A stretch of DNA of 34,784 nucleotides. Origin: Bacteroides sp. (lineage in GTDB: Bacteria; Bacteroidota; Bacteroidia; Bacteroidales; Muribaculaceae). The stretch is from contig JAAVCP010000019.1 in NCBI GenBank assembly GCA_014802265.1, positions 1 to 34,784 on the forward strand. The letters run 5' to 3'. The notes under the pieces are model-generated. The model did not search any database. It saw only the letters and a list, made by a program, of their open reading frames with translations, and had not been told where the DNA came from. This document shows, one piece after another, positions 1 through 8,754 of the stretch. How positions within the stretch are numbered: position 1 is the first letter of the stretch; each line of letters begins with the position of its first letter. The position numbers and the translations under genes were made by a program.

Positions 1-311
1 CGATGCTGTCTGATCGCTTCCCTTACAGCCTCCCTGTCTTCCTTGGTGCTGATGATGCGCCTGCGGCCATTCCCGGGCTTGTTTCTCAGACCGGCTATAC
101 CCTCGGCCTGGAATCTTTTGACCCAATGCATTACCCGCTGGTACGTTTGTCCTGCCCGTTCTCCGGCTGCGGCGTTGCTCATACCATCTGCCTTGCCCAA
201 TACCATAAGGCATCGCATCCGGAATGAATGGGTCGATCCATTCCGGTATCCATTTTCCAAGGCAGCTCTTTGCGCCTCTGTGATACTTATTTTCGTTGCT
301 TGTCTTGACAT
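1..311 (-). CDS. IS630-family transposase, N-terminal part (runs off window)
   Basis: Reading the minus strand from the ATG at 311 gives about 103 residues without a stop up to the window edge. The product begins MSRQATKISITEAQRAAL. It contains a helix-turn-helix region (NAAAGERAGQTYQRVMHWVK) followed by FQAEGIAGLRNKPGNGRRR. This is the usual order in IS630/Tc1-type transposases, where an HTH is followed by an R-x-G-L-x-x-x-P-x-x-G-R linker. The catalytic DDE domain would lie outside the window, so intactness cannot be judged. I could not identify a terminal inverted repeat in 312-400. The family call rests on the HTH/linker pattern only. Confidence 0.72.
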   Translation of the reverse strand, partial: MSRQATKISITEAQRAALENGYRNGSTHSFRMRCLMVLGKADGMSNAAAGERAGQTYQRVMHWVKRFQAEGIAGLRNKPGNGRRRIISTKEDREAVREAIRQH

Positions 312-596
312 ATATAGAGAGATAAGTATGTGTAAGACAATAACGTTTGAAAATGGATTTCATTGTATTAACTATTTAATAAACCATACTTAATATAGTG
401 AATTCATTATATGAATGTTATGAAATCGTTTATTAATCAATGTAATGAATATACAGAATTAACATAAGTGAGGCGTGAATAAACGTAACATATTTGTGAA
501 GCAAGGAAATTTTTTATTTACAAAAGAGGGGATGTATCAAAATTCCAAATTTTGATACATCCCCTCTTCAGAAATATATAAAATTTATTGTGGGAA
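312..596. other. Intergenic spacer between IS630-type gene and wecA
   Basis: This AT-rich spacer separates the transposase start from the end of the WecA-like gene. The only structure I see is the perfect inverted repeat at 524-568, listed separately. The stretch 312-520 shows no ORF with family features and no clear insertion-sequence terminus. Confidence 0.6.
524..568 (-). terminator. Perfect 21-bp inverted repeat, probable terminator after wecA
   Basis: Two perfect 21-bp arms (524-544 and 548-568) are separated by 3 nt and contain the core GATGTATCAAAATT. The hairpin starts 28 nt past the wecA stop codon, in the right place to end the leftward transcript; a loose T-rich tract follows on the minus strand. 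The TGTATCAA core recurs in the hairpins at 27934-27985 and 34060-34100, so this is also a copy of a dispersed palindrome. Confidence 0.6.
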
Positions 597-2000
597 TTAG
601 GTGAGGGCGACGAATAGGGGAGAACCCCAGGAATCGGTTTTGGTTACTTTTAGTTTGCCGGCGAGGGAGAGTCGGCAGATCATAGGGTAGACCCGGAAGC
701 GGTCAGCACCCGATTTCTCAATTATATCCTGCACGGAGCATTCACCACCGCGACTACGCACATAGTCTGTCATCTTTTTGCTGTCAAGGGCTGCGTAATT
801 TGTTTCACCTGTCTCTGATTCTTGGTTTGTAAGGGAGACTGCGGTGGCAGCAGGGGAGAGTGTCTTATCCTGACCGGGGACACGGTCAAGGGATTGCATT
901 GAAATTCTGTTTTTTATTTTTCGGGAAATCCAGATATTACCAATTGTCCACACGAGAGCATCAAGAAGCAATATAAGGTTGACGTTCAGATATACCGATA
1001 GAACAACATTGGCAAGAATAAGGAGTAGGGAGAAGGATATTATACTTACCATTGCGATTCGCTGATGCATACCGAGGGCAAGCAGCTTATGGTGAATGTG
1101 GTTCTTGTCTGGCAGGAAAGGGTTATGCCCGGTACGGATCCTATGGAGGTAGACGCGCACCACGTCAAACCCTGGTACAAGCATGGGGGCAAAGGCGAGC
1201 ACCATTGTATTAGGGGAGAACGGAGCATCTTCAGGCACACACATCACCAGTTTTATGCTTATAAAGCTCAGAATCATGCCGATGGTGAGACTTCCCGTGT
1301 CGCCCATGAATATCTTCTGCTGACGCTCGGCGTTTCCGAACACGTTGTAGTAGAAGAACGGTACCAGTACGCCGAGTGTAGCGAATGATATCATCGCATA
1401 GAAATAGTGACCGAGTATAAAGAAAATGATACCATAGAATAGGAAGGCAATTCCGCAGAGTCCGGAGGCGAGTCCGTCGATACCGTCAATAAGATTTATG
1501 GCATTCGTTATGAACACCACAACAAGCACAGTAAGCGGGAATCCTACCCATTGTGGTAATTCATTGAGCCATAACACACCGTTGAGATTATTTATCCAAA
1601 TTCCCCCGGTCACCACCATTATTGCGCAGAGTATCTGTATGACAAACTTGGCTCGATATCTAACCCCAACAAGGTCATCAGCTATTCCAACGAGGTAGAG
1701 CACCATGACGGCGCAGAATCCGAAGAGTATTGCGCGTGCATCAGCGAGTGGCTCAATCATAATTGAGGGGTGCCCTAATGCAAGGTTTATGCCGAGAATA
1801 AACACCAATGAGAAAAAGATTACCGGCTTAAAAGCAATGCCACCGAGTCTTGGCACAAGGCTCCGGTGGATCTTACGCTCATCGGGGACATCCATCAGTT
1901 GCTTACGGAAGGCGATAAGGAGAATCTGCGGTATTACGATACCGGCACAGAATATGCATAACAGGAATACTGCCATACAATTTATAATCCAGGAATTCAT
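597..2000 (-). CDS. WecA/TagO-type undecaprenyl-phosphate sugar-1-phosphate transferase with extra C-terminal domain
   Basis: This polytopic membrane enzyme of the MraY/WecA family (glycosyltransferase family 4, PF00953) should move a HexNAc-1-phosphate from a UDP-sugar to undecaprenyl phosphate, the first step of lipid-linked polysaccharide assembly. Visible motifs in order are DVPDERKIH with VPRLGGIA, the Asp pair in GIADDLVG, NAINLIDGIDGLASG, FMGDTGSLTIG and the HIHH motif in DKNHIHHKLL. I chose the ATG at 2000 (467 residues) because it places the first membrane helix at once after the start; an in-frame ATG at 2075 would overlap the preceding gene. The last 65 residues or so are outside the family core and resemble a small winged-helix domain (SVQDIIEKSGADRFRVYPMI). 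The gene sits 28 nt behind the 2029-2646 gene and is probably cotranscribed with it. Confidence 0.9.
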   Translation of the reverse strand: MNSWIINCMAVFLLCIFCAGIVIPQILLIAFRKQLMDVPDERKIHRSLVPRLGGIAFKPVIFFSLVFILGINLALGHPSIMIEPLADARAILFGFCAVMVLYLVGIADDLVGVRYRAKFVIQILCAIMVVTGGIWINNLNGVLWLNELPQWVGFPLTVLVVVFITNAINLIDGIDGLASGLCGIAFLFYGIIFFILGHYFYAMISFATLGVLVPFFYYNVFGNAERQQKIFMGDTGSLTIGMILSFISIKLVMCVPEDAPFSPNTMVLAFAPMLVPGFDVVRVYLHRIRTGHNPFLPDKNHIHHKLLALGMHQRIAMVSIISFSLLLILANVVLSVYLNVNLILLLDALVWTIGNIWISRKIKNRISMQSLDRVPGQDKTLSPAATAVSLTNQESETGETNYAALDSKKMTDYVRSRGGECSVQDIIEKSGADRFRVYPMICRLSLAGKLKVTKTDSWGSPLFVALT

Positions 2001-2028
2001 GGGGTTATGAGGTTTGGGAATTGTGCGG

Positions 2029-2646
2029 TTATAATATTTTGATTTTGGCAAGGGCAAGCGCGTCAAGCTTGTCACGTTTAAAATTGGAAGCGTCAGGCAC
2101 GGGGGTAGAAGGAGAAGAGTTGTGGGTTCTGATGATTATCTCTTTGGCAGCCTCGGCGATGAGACGGGGGTTGACATTGTGCTTTTGGGCAAATTCGGAG
2201 AGAGCCTTGTTCTGGAGATTATAGTGGGTACGCAGGATCTTATTGATAGGCTGTGGGTCGGTTATACTCGCTGCAGCTGCTTCTTCATCGGAGAGTAGGA
2301 CTTGGGTAGACTTAGGGTGAGAGGGTAGGGACTCGTCCAAGGGTTCAACAATAGAGCTTGCTTCGGAGGAATCCTGGGTAGGTGAACTCGTGAGCAGTGA
2401 ACCCGTGGATTCACTCACAGAACTAAAGCTTGCAGAATGGTTGTTACGACGGTCATGGATGGCTTTTTCTCGGTCTATTTTATTGCGCATCAGTGTTGTG
2501 ACAATGCGGATGAATTGGTCTTCAGGAAGTTTGTCATCATAGACATACTCCAGGAGGGCAATAGCAGCCGCTGCACGGTCTTCAGTTGAAAGTTCCGAGA
2601 GAGCATCATACCATTCCTTATAGAATTTGAGTTCGAATTGCTTCAT
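2029..2646 (-). CDS. Hypothetical protein with phage replisome-organiser-like (DUF6291-like) N-terminus
   Basis: The protein has 205 residues. The first 70 (FKL-type opening, FYKEWYDALSELSTEDRA, IALLEYVYDD, then IVTTLMRNKIDREK) follow the helical pattern of DUF6291/phage replisome-organiser N-terminal domains. Residues 70-120 are a Ser/Pro/Glu-rich linker. The C-terminal part (NKILRTHYNLQNKALSEFAQ) is helical and unrecognised. There is no signal peptide or membrane segment. It lies directly upstream of the WecA-like gene and probably shares its promoter. A role at a polysaccharide locus is not obvious; it may be regulatory or a domesticated phage gene. The domain match is by eye. Confidence 0.6.
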   Translation of the reverse strand: MKQFELKFYKEWYDALSELSTEDRAAAAIALLEYVYDDKLPEDQFIRIVTTLMRNKIDREKAIHDRRNNHSASFSSVSESTGSLLTSSPTQDSSEASSIVEPLDESLPSHPKSTQVLLSDEEAAAASITDPQPINKILRTHYNLQNKALSEFAQKHNVNPRLIAEAAKEIIIRTHNSSPSTPVPDASNFKRDKLDALALAKIKIL

Positions 2647-2673
2647 GGATTCTTGCTTTTTTGGTTTATGTTA

Positions 2674-2681
2674 CAAAGATA
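2674..2681 (-). promoter_or_regulatory. Bacteroidota -7 element before the 2029-2646/wecA unit
   Basis: On the minus strand this reads TATCTTTG, an exact TAnnTTTG element, 28 nt upstream of the ATG at 2646. No good TTTG -33 element lies 19-21 nt further upstream, so strength is uncertain. It suggests that the wecA unit can be transcribed separately from the main polysaccharide operon. Confidence 0.4.
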
Positions 2682-2712
2682 GAACCAGAAACTATCGAGA
2701 CAGCATTATTTT

Positions 2713-2784
2713 GATACTATTAGTACAATATATGGGTAGGTGTAATAAGATACTATTGGTAGGTGTTATGTAAGAGATACTATT
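2713..2784. repeat. Three direct copies of GATACTATT
   Basis: GATACTATT occurs at 2713-2721, 2749-2757 and 2776-2784. The latter two lie inside a longer imperfect tandem repeat of about 26 bp (GGTAGGTGT ... GATACTATT). The last copy overlaps the ugd stop codon. The cluster is upstream of the 2029-2646 gene, so it could be an operator array or simply repeat decay at a cassette edge. Confidence 0.5.
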
Positions 2785-4135
2785 AATCTCTTGAAAAAAT
2801 GTCTCTTGTATAAACCTTATGCCTGACATCATACAATTCTTCACTTGTGCGATTGGCAAGAATAGAATCCGAAAGATGTTTGAATTCATGCAAATCATTT
2901 ACAACCTTGCTTCCAAAGAACATAGATCCATCTTTAAGTGTGGGTTCATATATAATTATTGTTGCACCTTTAGCTTTTATACGCTTCATCACTCCTTGAA
3001 TCGATGACTGGCGGAAATTATCACTGTTTGATTTCATTGTCAATCGATATATTCCAATTGTGGGAGGAGTATTGAGATTGATAGGGGAAACATTAGGATT
3101 TATAGGTGATAAAATAGACTCATAACCACTATTGGACGAATAATCATACCACCCTGTCATTTTCAAGACTTGGTCTGCTATAAAGTCTTTACGAGTACGG
3201 TTGCTTTCAACAATTGCAGACATCATATTTTGAGGAATATCTGCATAGTTAGCAAGAAGTTGTTTCGTATCTTTTGGTAAACAGTAACCACCATATCCAA
3301 AAGAGGGATTATTATAGTGAGTACCGATACGTGGGTCAAGCCCTATTCCATCTATTATTGCCTTTGAATCGAGACCTTTTACCTCCGAGTATGTGTCAAG
3401 TTCATTAAAATAACTTACACGAAGTGCGAGATATGTATTTGCAAATAGTTTTACTGCCTCAGCCTCTTTCATACCCATATACAGTACAGGAATATTCTGT
3501 TTTATAGCTCCCTGTTTCAATAAGTCAGCAAATATATGAGCAGATTTTTCAAGTTGATCTATATTGGTGACTGCACAAATAGCATGATTTTCTTCTTCAA
3601 ACTCTTGTTTATTAATAATTTTCGGGATGCCTGCTATTATACGGGAAGGATAAAGATTGTCATAGAGAGCCTTGCTTTCGCGCAAGAATTCAGGGAAGAA
3701 AAGAAGGTTGAACTGCTTTATGCCTTTTGCCGCGTATTTTACGTAGAGATTCCGACAGTATCCTACCGGAATAGTTGATTTGATAACTATTACTGCGTCG
3801 GGATTTACACTCAGCACTAAATCTATGACTTCTTCAATGCAATGGGTATCAAAATAATTCTTTACCGGATCATAATTTGTCGGAGCCGCAATTACAACGA
3901 AGTCTGCGTCTGTATATGCTAAAGTGCTATCAAGAGTCGCTGTTAAATCCAGATCTTTTTGAGCGAGGTATTTCTCTATATACTCGTCTTGAATAGGAGA
4001 AATTCTATTATTTATTTTCTCAACTTTTTCCGGAATTACATCAATTGCAATAACAAGATTATGCTGTGCTAATAATGTGGCAATACTAAGACCTACATAC
4101 CCAGTTCCTGCCACAGTAATTTTATATTTTTTCAT
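2783..4135 (-). CDS. ugd: UDP-glucose 6-dehydrogenase
   Basis: This cytosolic NAD-dependent enzyme oxidises UDP-glucose to UDP-glucuronate, a capsule precursor. From the ATG at 4135 the product has 450 residues. It shows the Rossmann motif GTGYVG (residues 10-15), FFPEFLRE (about 147-152), the conserved Lys229 and Asn233 in the [12 protein letters not shown] helix, and the catalytic Cys285 in [14 protein letters not shown], which is diagnostic for the HasB/Ugd subgroup. A 20-residue insertion rich in Pro, Asn and Ser (about 338-358) sits before the C-terminal UDP-binding domain. An ATG at 4144 is possible, but it would put three extra residues before [10 protein letters not shown]. It is the last gene of the AT-rich cassette, 34 nt after a GT2 gene. 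Confidence 0.93.
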   Translation of the reverse strand: MKKYKITVAGTGYVGLSIATLLAQHNLVIAIDVIPEKVEKINNRISPIQDEYIEKYLAQKDLDLTATLDSTLAYTDADFVVIAAPTNYDPVKNYFDTHCIEEVIDLVLSVNPDAVIVIKSTIPVGYCRNLYVKYAAKGIKQFNLLFFPEFLRESKALYDNLYPSRIIAGIPKIINKQEFEEENHAICAVTNIDQLEKSAHIFADLLKQGAIKQNIPVLYMGMKEAEAVKLFANTYLALRVSYFNELDTYSEVKGLDSKAIIDGIGLDPRIGTHYNNPSFGYGGYCLPKDTKQLLANYADIPQNMMSAIVESNRTRKDFIADQVLKMTGWYDYSSNSGYESILSPINPNVSPINLNTPPTIGIYRLTMKSNSDNFRQSSIQGVMKRIKAKGATIIIYEPTLKDGSMFFGSKVVNDLHEFKHLSDSILANRTSEELYDVRHKVYTRDIFSRD

Positions 4136-4169
4136 AAGAATCACAGTTTTATATAATTTATCCCACCTA

Positions 4170-4946
4170 TCAGTGATTAAGATACTTAAGATACATTAGT
4201 TTGAATAGATGAGTTGGAATAAAAATACTATAAAAAAATAAATAAGCTTTAAATTTAGACCATCTTAGTACATCTGTATAAACAGCAATATTGTATTTTA
4301 TTAAAGAGCGTTTATTGCTCGATACAGAACCATTACGTTTACGATAATAAGCTAATGGTTCTTTCATTCCATAAGCATATTGACATAATTGTAGTATCTT
4401 TAACTTTAAAGCCCAATCCTGACGCTTACGTAAGTCAGGCATAAATACTTTACCAATCTTTTGTGTATCGTACATTACTGTCAGGAATCCCATTTTATCG
4501 TCTTTGCACATAGATGAAAGATTTTCTTTTCTACGACACACTACAATACCTGTGATCTTATTGGATTCGTCGCAAGTCAAATAAGAGGTATGGCTCATTG
4601 CACAACCTTTAGCTTCCATATAATTTAATTGTTTTGCTAATTTGTCAGGAAACCATTTGTCATCACTATCACAAAAGGCTATGTAACGACCGGTTGCGTT
4701 TTCTATAGATATATTACGCGCTATACCGGCGCCTGAGTTTTTATTAAGCTTGAATAATTTGATTCGGCTATCCTTAGCAACATACTGCTGAATAATTTCA
4801 ATAGAACTGTCTGAGGAATAATCATCAGTAATTAAAAGTTCCCAGTTAGTATAGGTTTGTGCAATTATAGATTCTATGGTTTCTCCAATATACTTCTCAC
4901 AATTATAAGATGGTGTAATAATAGATACAAGTCCGAAGTCTTTCAT
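4170..4946 (-). CDS. Family 2 glycosyltransferase (GT-A fold)
   Basis: This cytosolic or membrane-associated GT2 should transfer one sugar onto the growing lipid-linked repeat unit. The ATG at 4946 gives 258 residues starting [15 protein letters not shown]. It has the GT2 signature [20 protein letters not shown], the Asp pair in [12 protein letters not shown], and the DxD-type metal site in [26 protein letters not shown] later in the protein is typical of the acceptor side in this group. The donor and linkage cannot be told from sequence. It sits between the ATP-grasp gene and ugd with gaps of about 35 nt. Confidence 0.88.
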   Translation of the reverse strand: MKDFGLVSIITPSYNCEKYIGETIESIIAQTYTNWELLITDDYSSDSSIEIIQQYVAKDSRIKLFKLNKNSGAGIARNISIENATGRYIAFCDSDDKWFPDKLAKQLNYMEAKGCAMSHTSYLTCDESNKITGIVVCRRKENLSSMCKDDKMGFLTVMYDTQKIGKVFMPDLRKRQDWALKLKILQLCQYAYGMKEPLAYYRKRNGSVSSNKRSLIKYNIAVYTDVLRWSKFKAYLFFYSIFIPTHLFKLMYLKYLNH

Positions 4947-4981
4947 AATAATAGATTTTATCCCCAAACAAGTGAAACTAT

Positions 4982-5872
4982 TTATAACAGTATCTTTTCA
5001 CCGAGTTTATATTCCCACTCTCTTGGAGTAATTGGAGTATAGCCTCCAGCAGGATGAAATGTCATCTCTCCAAAATAGACTTTGCCATCATGAACATATA
5101 GATCTACTCTTACAAAAGTCCATCCTTTAGAAAGTTCCTTTGCAACTGAGACCATTTCATCAAATTCTTTTGGTTTTATGGCTGTTCCTTCCATTGAGTC
5201 ATTCGCAGTAGTAAAACCTACTTTCTGCCAGTCCATATCATAGAATACCTTTCTATGACATCCAAATCGATCAATATATAGTTCTACAAAGGTTGGCTGA
5301 CCATTAAAACAAAAGAATTTATAGTCAGTAATATTATATTCTAACATCTTCTCGCAAATAATCTTATTTTCTCCTTTATATTGGGGTTCACGAGATAGAT
5401 AATAGTTATTTATTTTAAGCCAGTCAGCTAAAGTTTTTTTAGTTTTAGTAATATCTAATTTATCTTTATTATTACATATTATATTAAAACCGGATCCTTT
5501 AGTAAGTTTTAGAACAAATTCATTTGGCAACTGATCAAAATCTATATCTTCTATTTTTGTAATAGCCTTCTCCCCATCTTTTGATAAAGGTAAGAGGTCA
5601 ACAAGATATTCTTTACCTATTTTTTCTTTCACCCACTCCCTTACTTCGTATTTATCTGCTAAACGAGTTTTAAGCTCTCTCGGTCCGTTCTTCTTGAGCC
5701 ATTGTAATTTTTCACTGAAAGTCTTCGGCTGTTTTATATTCATCCAATGGTATTTTACTCTAAACCGTTTATGCATAATCCACCCTAATATATTATGATA
5801 AAGCGTGTCAGGTAAAATACTAAATACATATTTATTTAAATTATAATATAAATTCCTATATTTTCCAGCCAT
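4982..5872 (-). CDS. TupA-like ATP-grasp polysaccharide protein
   Basis: The protein has 296 residues and matches the pattern of the ATPgrasp_TupA family (named after the teichuronopeptide synthesis protein). It has the KTFSEKLQWLKK opening, LADKYEVREWVKEKIG, and then FVLKLTKGSGFNII, the nucleotide-binding Lys/Gly segment. A substrate/metal region around KVYFGEMTFHPAGGYTP lies near the C-terminus. ATP-grasp enzymes form amide or similar bonds between a carboxylate and an amine using ATP. Here the natural inference is amidation of a uronic acid (from Ugd) by an amino acid or amine. The family is common in capsule loci; the substrate is unknown. Confidence 0.82.
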   Translation of the reverse strand: MAGKYRNLYYNLNKYVFSILPDTLYHNILGWIMHKRFRVKYHWMNIKQPKTFSEKLQWLKKNGPRELKTRLADKYEVREWVKEKIGKEYLVDLLPLSKDGEKAITKIEDIDFDQLPNEFVLKLTKGSGFNIICNNKDKLDITKTKKTLADWLKINNYYLSREPQYKGENKIICEKMLEYNITDYKFFCFNGQPTFVELYIDRFGCHRKVFYDMDWQKVGFTTANDSMEGTAIKPKEFDEMVSVAKELSKGWTFVRVDLYVHDGKVYFGEMTFHPAGGYTPITPREWEYKLGEKILL

Positions 5873-5961
5873 GATATTATATAATAAAAGTATGCACGTA
5901 ATAAACTATCAGCACACTACTATATTGCTCTGATGTAAATTGTTTATAATCAATAGTTTAT

Positions 5962-6414
5962 TTATAAATTAGGAGGGAGATGTTTATATTTTAATATTCT
6001 TGCGGGATTTCCTGCTACTATTGCATTGTCAGGGATATCTTTAGTTACAACAGCTCCAGCCCCAATAACGGCATTATTTCCGATATTAATACTTCCAATA
6101 ATAGTTGCGTGTGCTCCAATCCATACTCCATTACCTATAATCGGTAATTGTTTATGTCCGGCTTTACCCCCTATTGTAACTCCGTGAAGGATAACACAAT
6201 TGTTTCCTATTACCACGCCTGGATGAAACAGAGAACCAAGAGCCATATGTGGAAATTTTGTACCTTTCCCGATAGTCATTTGTGGTGGTATATCAGCGGA
6301 ACAGATCACACGGATTATAAACCTACCTAAATTTGCCAATAATGAAAGTTTATGATTCCATAACCAGTTATTAACTTTCCATAATAGCCACATTTTATCA
6401 GTAGCTGCCTTCAT
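5962..6414 (-). CDS. Hexapeptide-repeat acetyltransferase (CysE/WcaB-like)
   Basis: This protein of 150 residues is built mainly of left-handed beta-helix hexapeptides: IGKGTKF, IGNNCVILHGVTIGG, IGNGVWIGAHATIIG, IGNNAVIGAGAVVTKDIPDNAI, ending VAGNPARILKYK. HGVTIGG with its His is the usual acetyl-CoA active-site loop of serine acetyltransferase-like enzymes. It lacks the long N-terminal helical domain of true CysE, so O-acetylation of the polysaccharide is more likely than cysteine synthesis. It probably acts as a cytosolic trimer. It is followed 89 nt later by the ATP-grasp gene. Confidence 0.87.
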   Translation of the reverse strand: MKAATDKMWLLWKVNNWLWNHKLSLLANLGRFIIRVICSADIPPQMTIGKGTKFPHMALGSLFHPGVVIGNNCVILHGVTIGGKAGHKQLPIIGNGVWIGAHATIIGSINIGNNAVIGAGAVVTKDIPDNAIVAGNPARILKYKHLPPNL

Positions 6415-6449
6415 ATATTAAATAGATTATTCATTAATCAATGATAAAT

Positions 6450-7573
6450 TTATTTTATTTTTTCAAGAATCTTAATAATTGATTCACGATGTGACTCACA
6501 AGATATCATAAGATATAGAATACGTGAATGAATACCTTTTATAAAGGATGGTAATAATTTTTTTCTAACTAAAAATCTAATGTACTTACTACTATATGGA
6601 GACAAATAAGATTTATATCTATCTTTATTTTCATTTATCCATTGGTCATATTTATTTTTTAAAGCTATTGGATCTTTAATGATACTATTAAGATAATGTA
6701 TTTCGTTATTAAAATCCTCAGTTTCTATTGAAGTTAATCTCCGAACTAAAGGTTTTACATCACATTGTATATACGGATGAATAGTATATGAAAATGTTTT
6801 TTCGGAAAAGTCTAATTCAACGAAATATCCTTTATTCCATGGTGAATTACGTTTATTTATTTTATCAAAACAAAAATTACCTAATCCATAGAATATTAAT
6901 CCCCCATTGTATTCTTCATATCCATTAATACAATGTTGGTGATGATTAACTATTATAGTAGCTCCCTCATCTATTAAAAATCGATATAATTTTACAAGAT
7001 TAGGACGTGGATTTTGGAAATGTTCATCACCTGCATGAAAAATCATTACAATATGATCAGCTTTTTTCTTTGCAATTCTTAGTTGTTGTATTATAGAAAT
7101 CAGATCCATAGTATTACAGTGAAATGACTCTTCATATCCTGTAAACTGTCTTTCACAAGCATTAATAATGGCTACTCTAATATTATTTTCTCAATTATTT
7201 TAACCTTTTGTACTTCAGTAGTGTCCCTTCCTGCCCCAATATACTCTAACCCAATCTCATTAAGACAATGAAGTGCATATTCAGCACTCTCATTTCCATA
7301 ATCCATAAAATGGTTATTAGCAAGTGTTACCAAATTAAAACCATTTTGTTTTAAAAAAGATAGAATTTCTGGATAATTTCCAATATTAATTCCAATTTTT
7401 TTAGCTGGTTTACAATAATTGTTTATTATTGAGGTCTCTAAATTTGTGAGTGTTAAGTCAGATTTTTGGAAAATATCTTTAAAATCAGATAGTATTTCTT
7501 CAGAGTTTAAGGAAGAAATCAATGTTTTGATTCGTTCCATTGGACAAAAATCGCCTGTTATGGTTATTTTCAT
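6450..7573 (-). pseudogene. CapA-type polyglutamate/capsule metallophosphatase, split by a frameshift
   Basis: Two adjacent reading frames make one PGA_cap (CapA) protein of about 370 residues. The 5' frame (7573 to the stop at 7172) has ITGDFCP, LTNLETSI and LANNHFMDYGNES; the 3' frame (7109-6450) has MIFHAGDEHFQNP, NHHQHCINGYE and IFYGLGNFCFDK. Adding one A to the run at 7186-7189 (AAAA on the minus strand) joins them in frame and gives the family-typical RVAIINACERQF across the join. The break is therefore a one-base deletion in a short homopolymer: a true null, a slippage phase variant, or a sequencing error. CapA-like enzymes act on capsule polymers; the role here is unknown. It lies between a GT4 and the acetyltransferase. 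Confidence 0.85.
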
Positions 7574-7601
7574 TAGGATAAGAGGTAAGGTAATAATTTA
7601 T

Positions 7602-8711
7602 TTAATGATATGATGTGTATAAAGACTCATACAATTTCTTATATCCATCAGTCATTTTTTTGACACTAAAATTTTTACATCTAAGAAGAGAATATATCTT
7701 CTTTTCATGATATTTTTCATCATTAGTTATAATTTCTTTAATCTTCTTCTCTAATTGGAGATAATCTTGATAAGGAAAAAGAGAGTCAGAATCTCCTACT
7801 ACTTCTCTTAATCCGGGAACATCAGTCACTAGAACAGGTAATCCAGCAGCCATATACTCAACTGCTACTAAACCAAATCCATCCCATTTTGTAGAGAGAC
7901 ATCCAATATCAGAAATAGCTAAAATATTTGGAACATCTTTTCTTAATCCAAGTATATGTATTCTATCTTCAATATTTAAATCTTTCGCGGTCTGCTTAAT
8001 ATCATTTGTCAGTTCTCCATTACCTACAAATATAATTTCAACATTAGGTATATTTGGAATTGCTTTTACTAATGTGATTGGATCTTTAGGATGAGTCATA
8101 CGTGCGACCATAACAATAATCTTTGTGTCAGATTTTATGTTTAATTCTCTGCGTAAATTTGATGTGACAATAGGGTTTTGATATTTGTTAATGTCTATAC
8201 CATTATATATAGTAATTATTTTTTTAGATAAGAGATCAGAGTGTAGCCAATTATTTAATTGATATTCTGTTTCAGGACTTATGGAAACTATAGAGTGATA
8301 ATATTTATAGAACCAACGGTCGATGTACTTAAATACATTGTATTTCCTACGATTATTCCATGTATTATGTTCAGTTGTAATAAGAATAGGACGACTTTTG
8401 ATTGACAATAATCTCCAAGCTATTGCTGAATATAATTGGTTTGGGAATAGATGTACATGTACTATATCAAATTGTTTAAACAATTTTTTTAGTTTAGGTA
8501 TTATGGTAATATCTAAAGATCCATGTATACGCAATACTTTTATATTAATACCTTTTTCGATAAATAATTGGGGATTATCTTTCTGTGTGGGTTTGAGGAT
8601 GGTTAATACTGTTACTTCGTTGCCCTCATTTTTTTGTGTATAGGCTAAATCATATACTACTTGACCAACACCACCGGATCCTACTCCCTTGGCAACATGA
8701 AGAATTTTCAT
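7602..8711 (-). CDS. Family 4 glycosyltransferase (GT-B fold)
   Basis: The protein has 369 residues. The N-terminal Rossmann half starts MKILHVAKGVGSGGVGQVVYD, a Gly-rich loop typical of GT4. The C-terminal half has IIVMVARMTHPKDPITLVKA and the donor-binding EX7E region around FGLVAVEYMAAGLPVLVTD, followed by VPGLREVVGD. It is a retaining glycosyltransferase on the cytosolic face of the membrane; the sugar is unknown. The ATG at 8711 is the only sensible start because the beta-strand begins at once. The following capA pseudogene starts 28 nt downstream. Confidence 0.9.
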   Translation of the reverse strand: MKILHVAKGVGSGGVGQVVYDLAYTQKNEGNEVTVLTILKPTQKDNPQLFIEKGINIKVLRIHGSLDITIIPKLKKLFKQFDIVHVHLFPNQLYSAIAWRLLSIKSRPILITTEHNTWNNRRKYNVFKYIDRWFYKYYHSIVSISPETEYQLNNWLHSDLLSKKIITIYNGIDINKYQNPIVTSNLRRELNIKSDTKIIVMVARMTHPKDPITLVKAIPNIPNVEIIFVGNGELTNDIKQTAKDLNIEDRIHILGLRKDVPNILAISDIGCLSTKWDGFGLVAVEYMAAGLPVLVTDVPGLREVVGDSDSLFPYQDYLQLEKKIKEIITNDEKYHEKKIYSLLRCKNFSVKKMTDGYKKLYESLYTSYH

Positions 8712-8754
8712 ATAAAATGCTATATTTAAAATTAAATGTCAGTATAGAAGGAAT

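Noticed and set aside
3..393. Two + strand open frames over the transposase start
   Set aside because: They are antisense to the IS630-type frame, show no family motifs and have high Cys/Pro content typical of shadow frames.
2713..2784. Possible CRISPR-like array
   Set aside because: The repeat is only 9 bp, spacers are related to each other, and no cas gene is present in the window.
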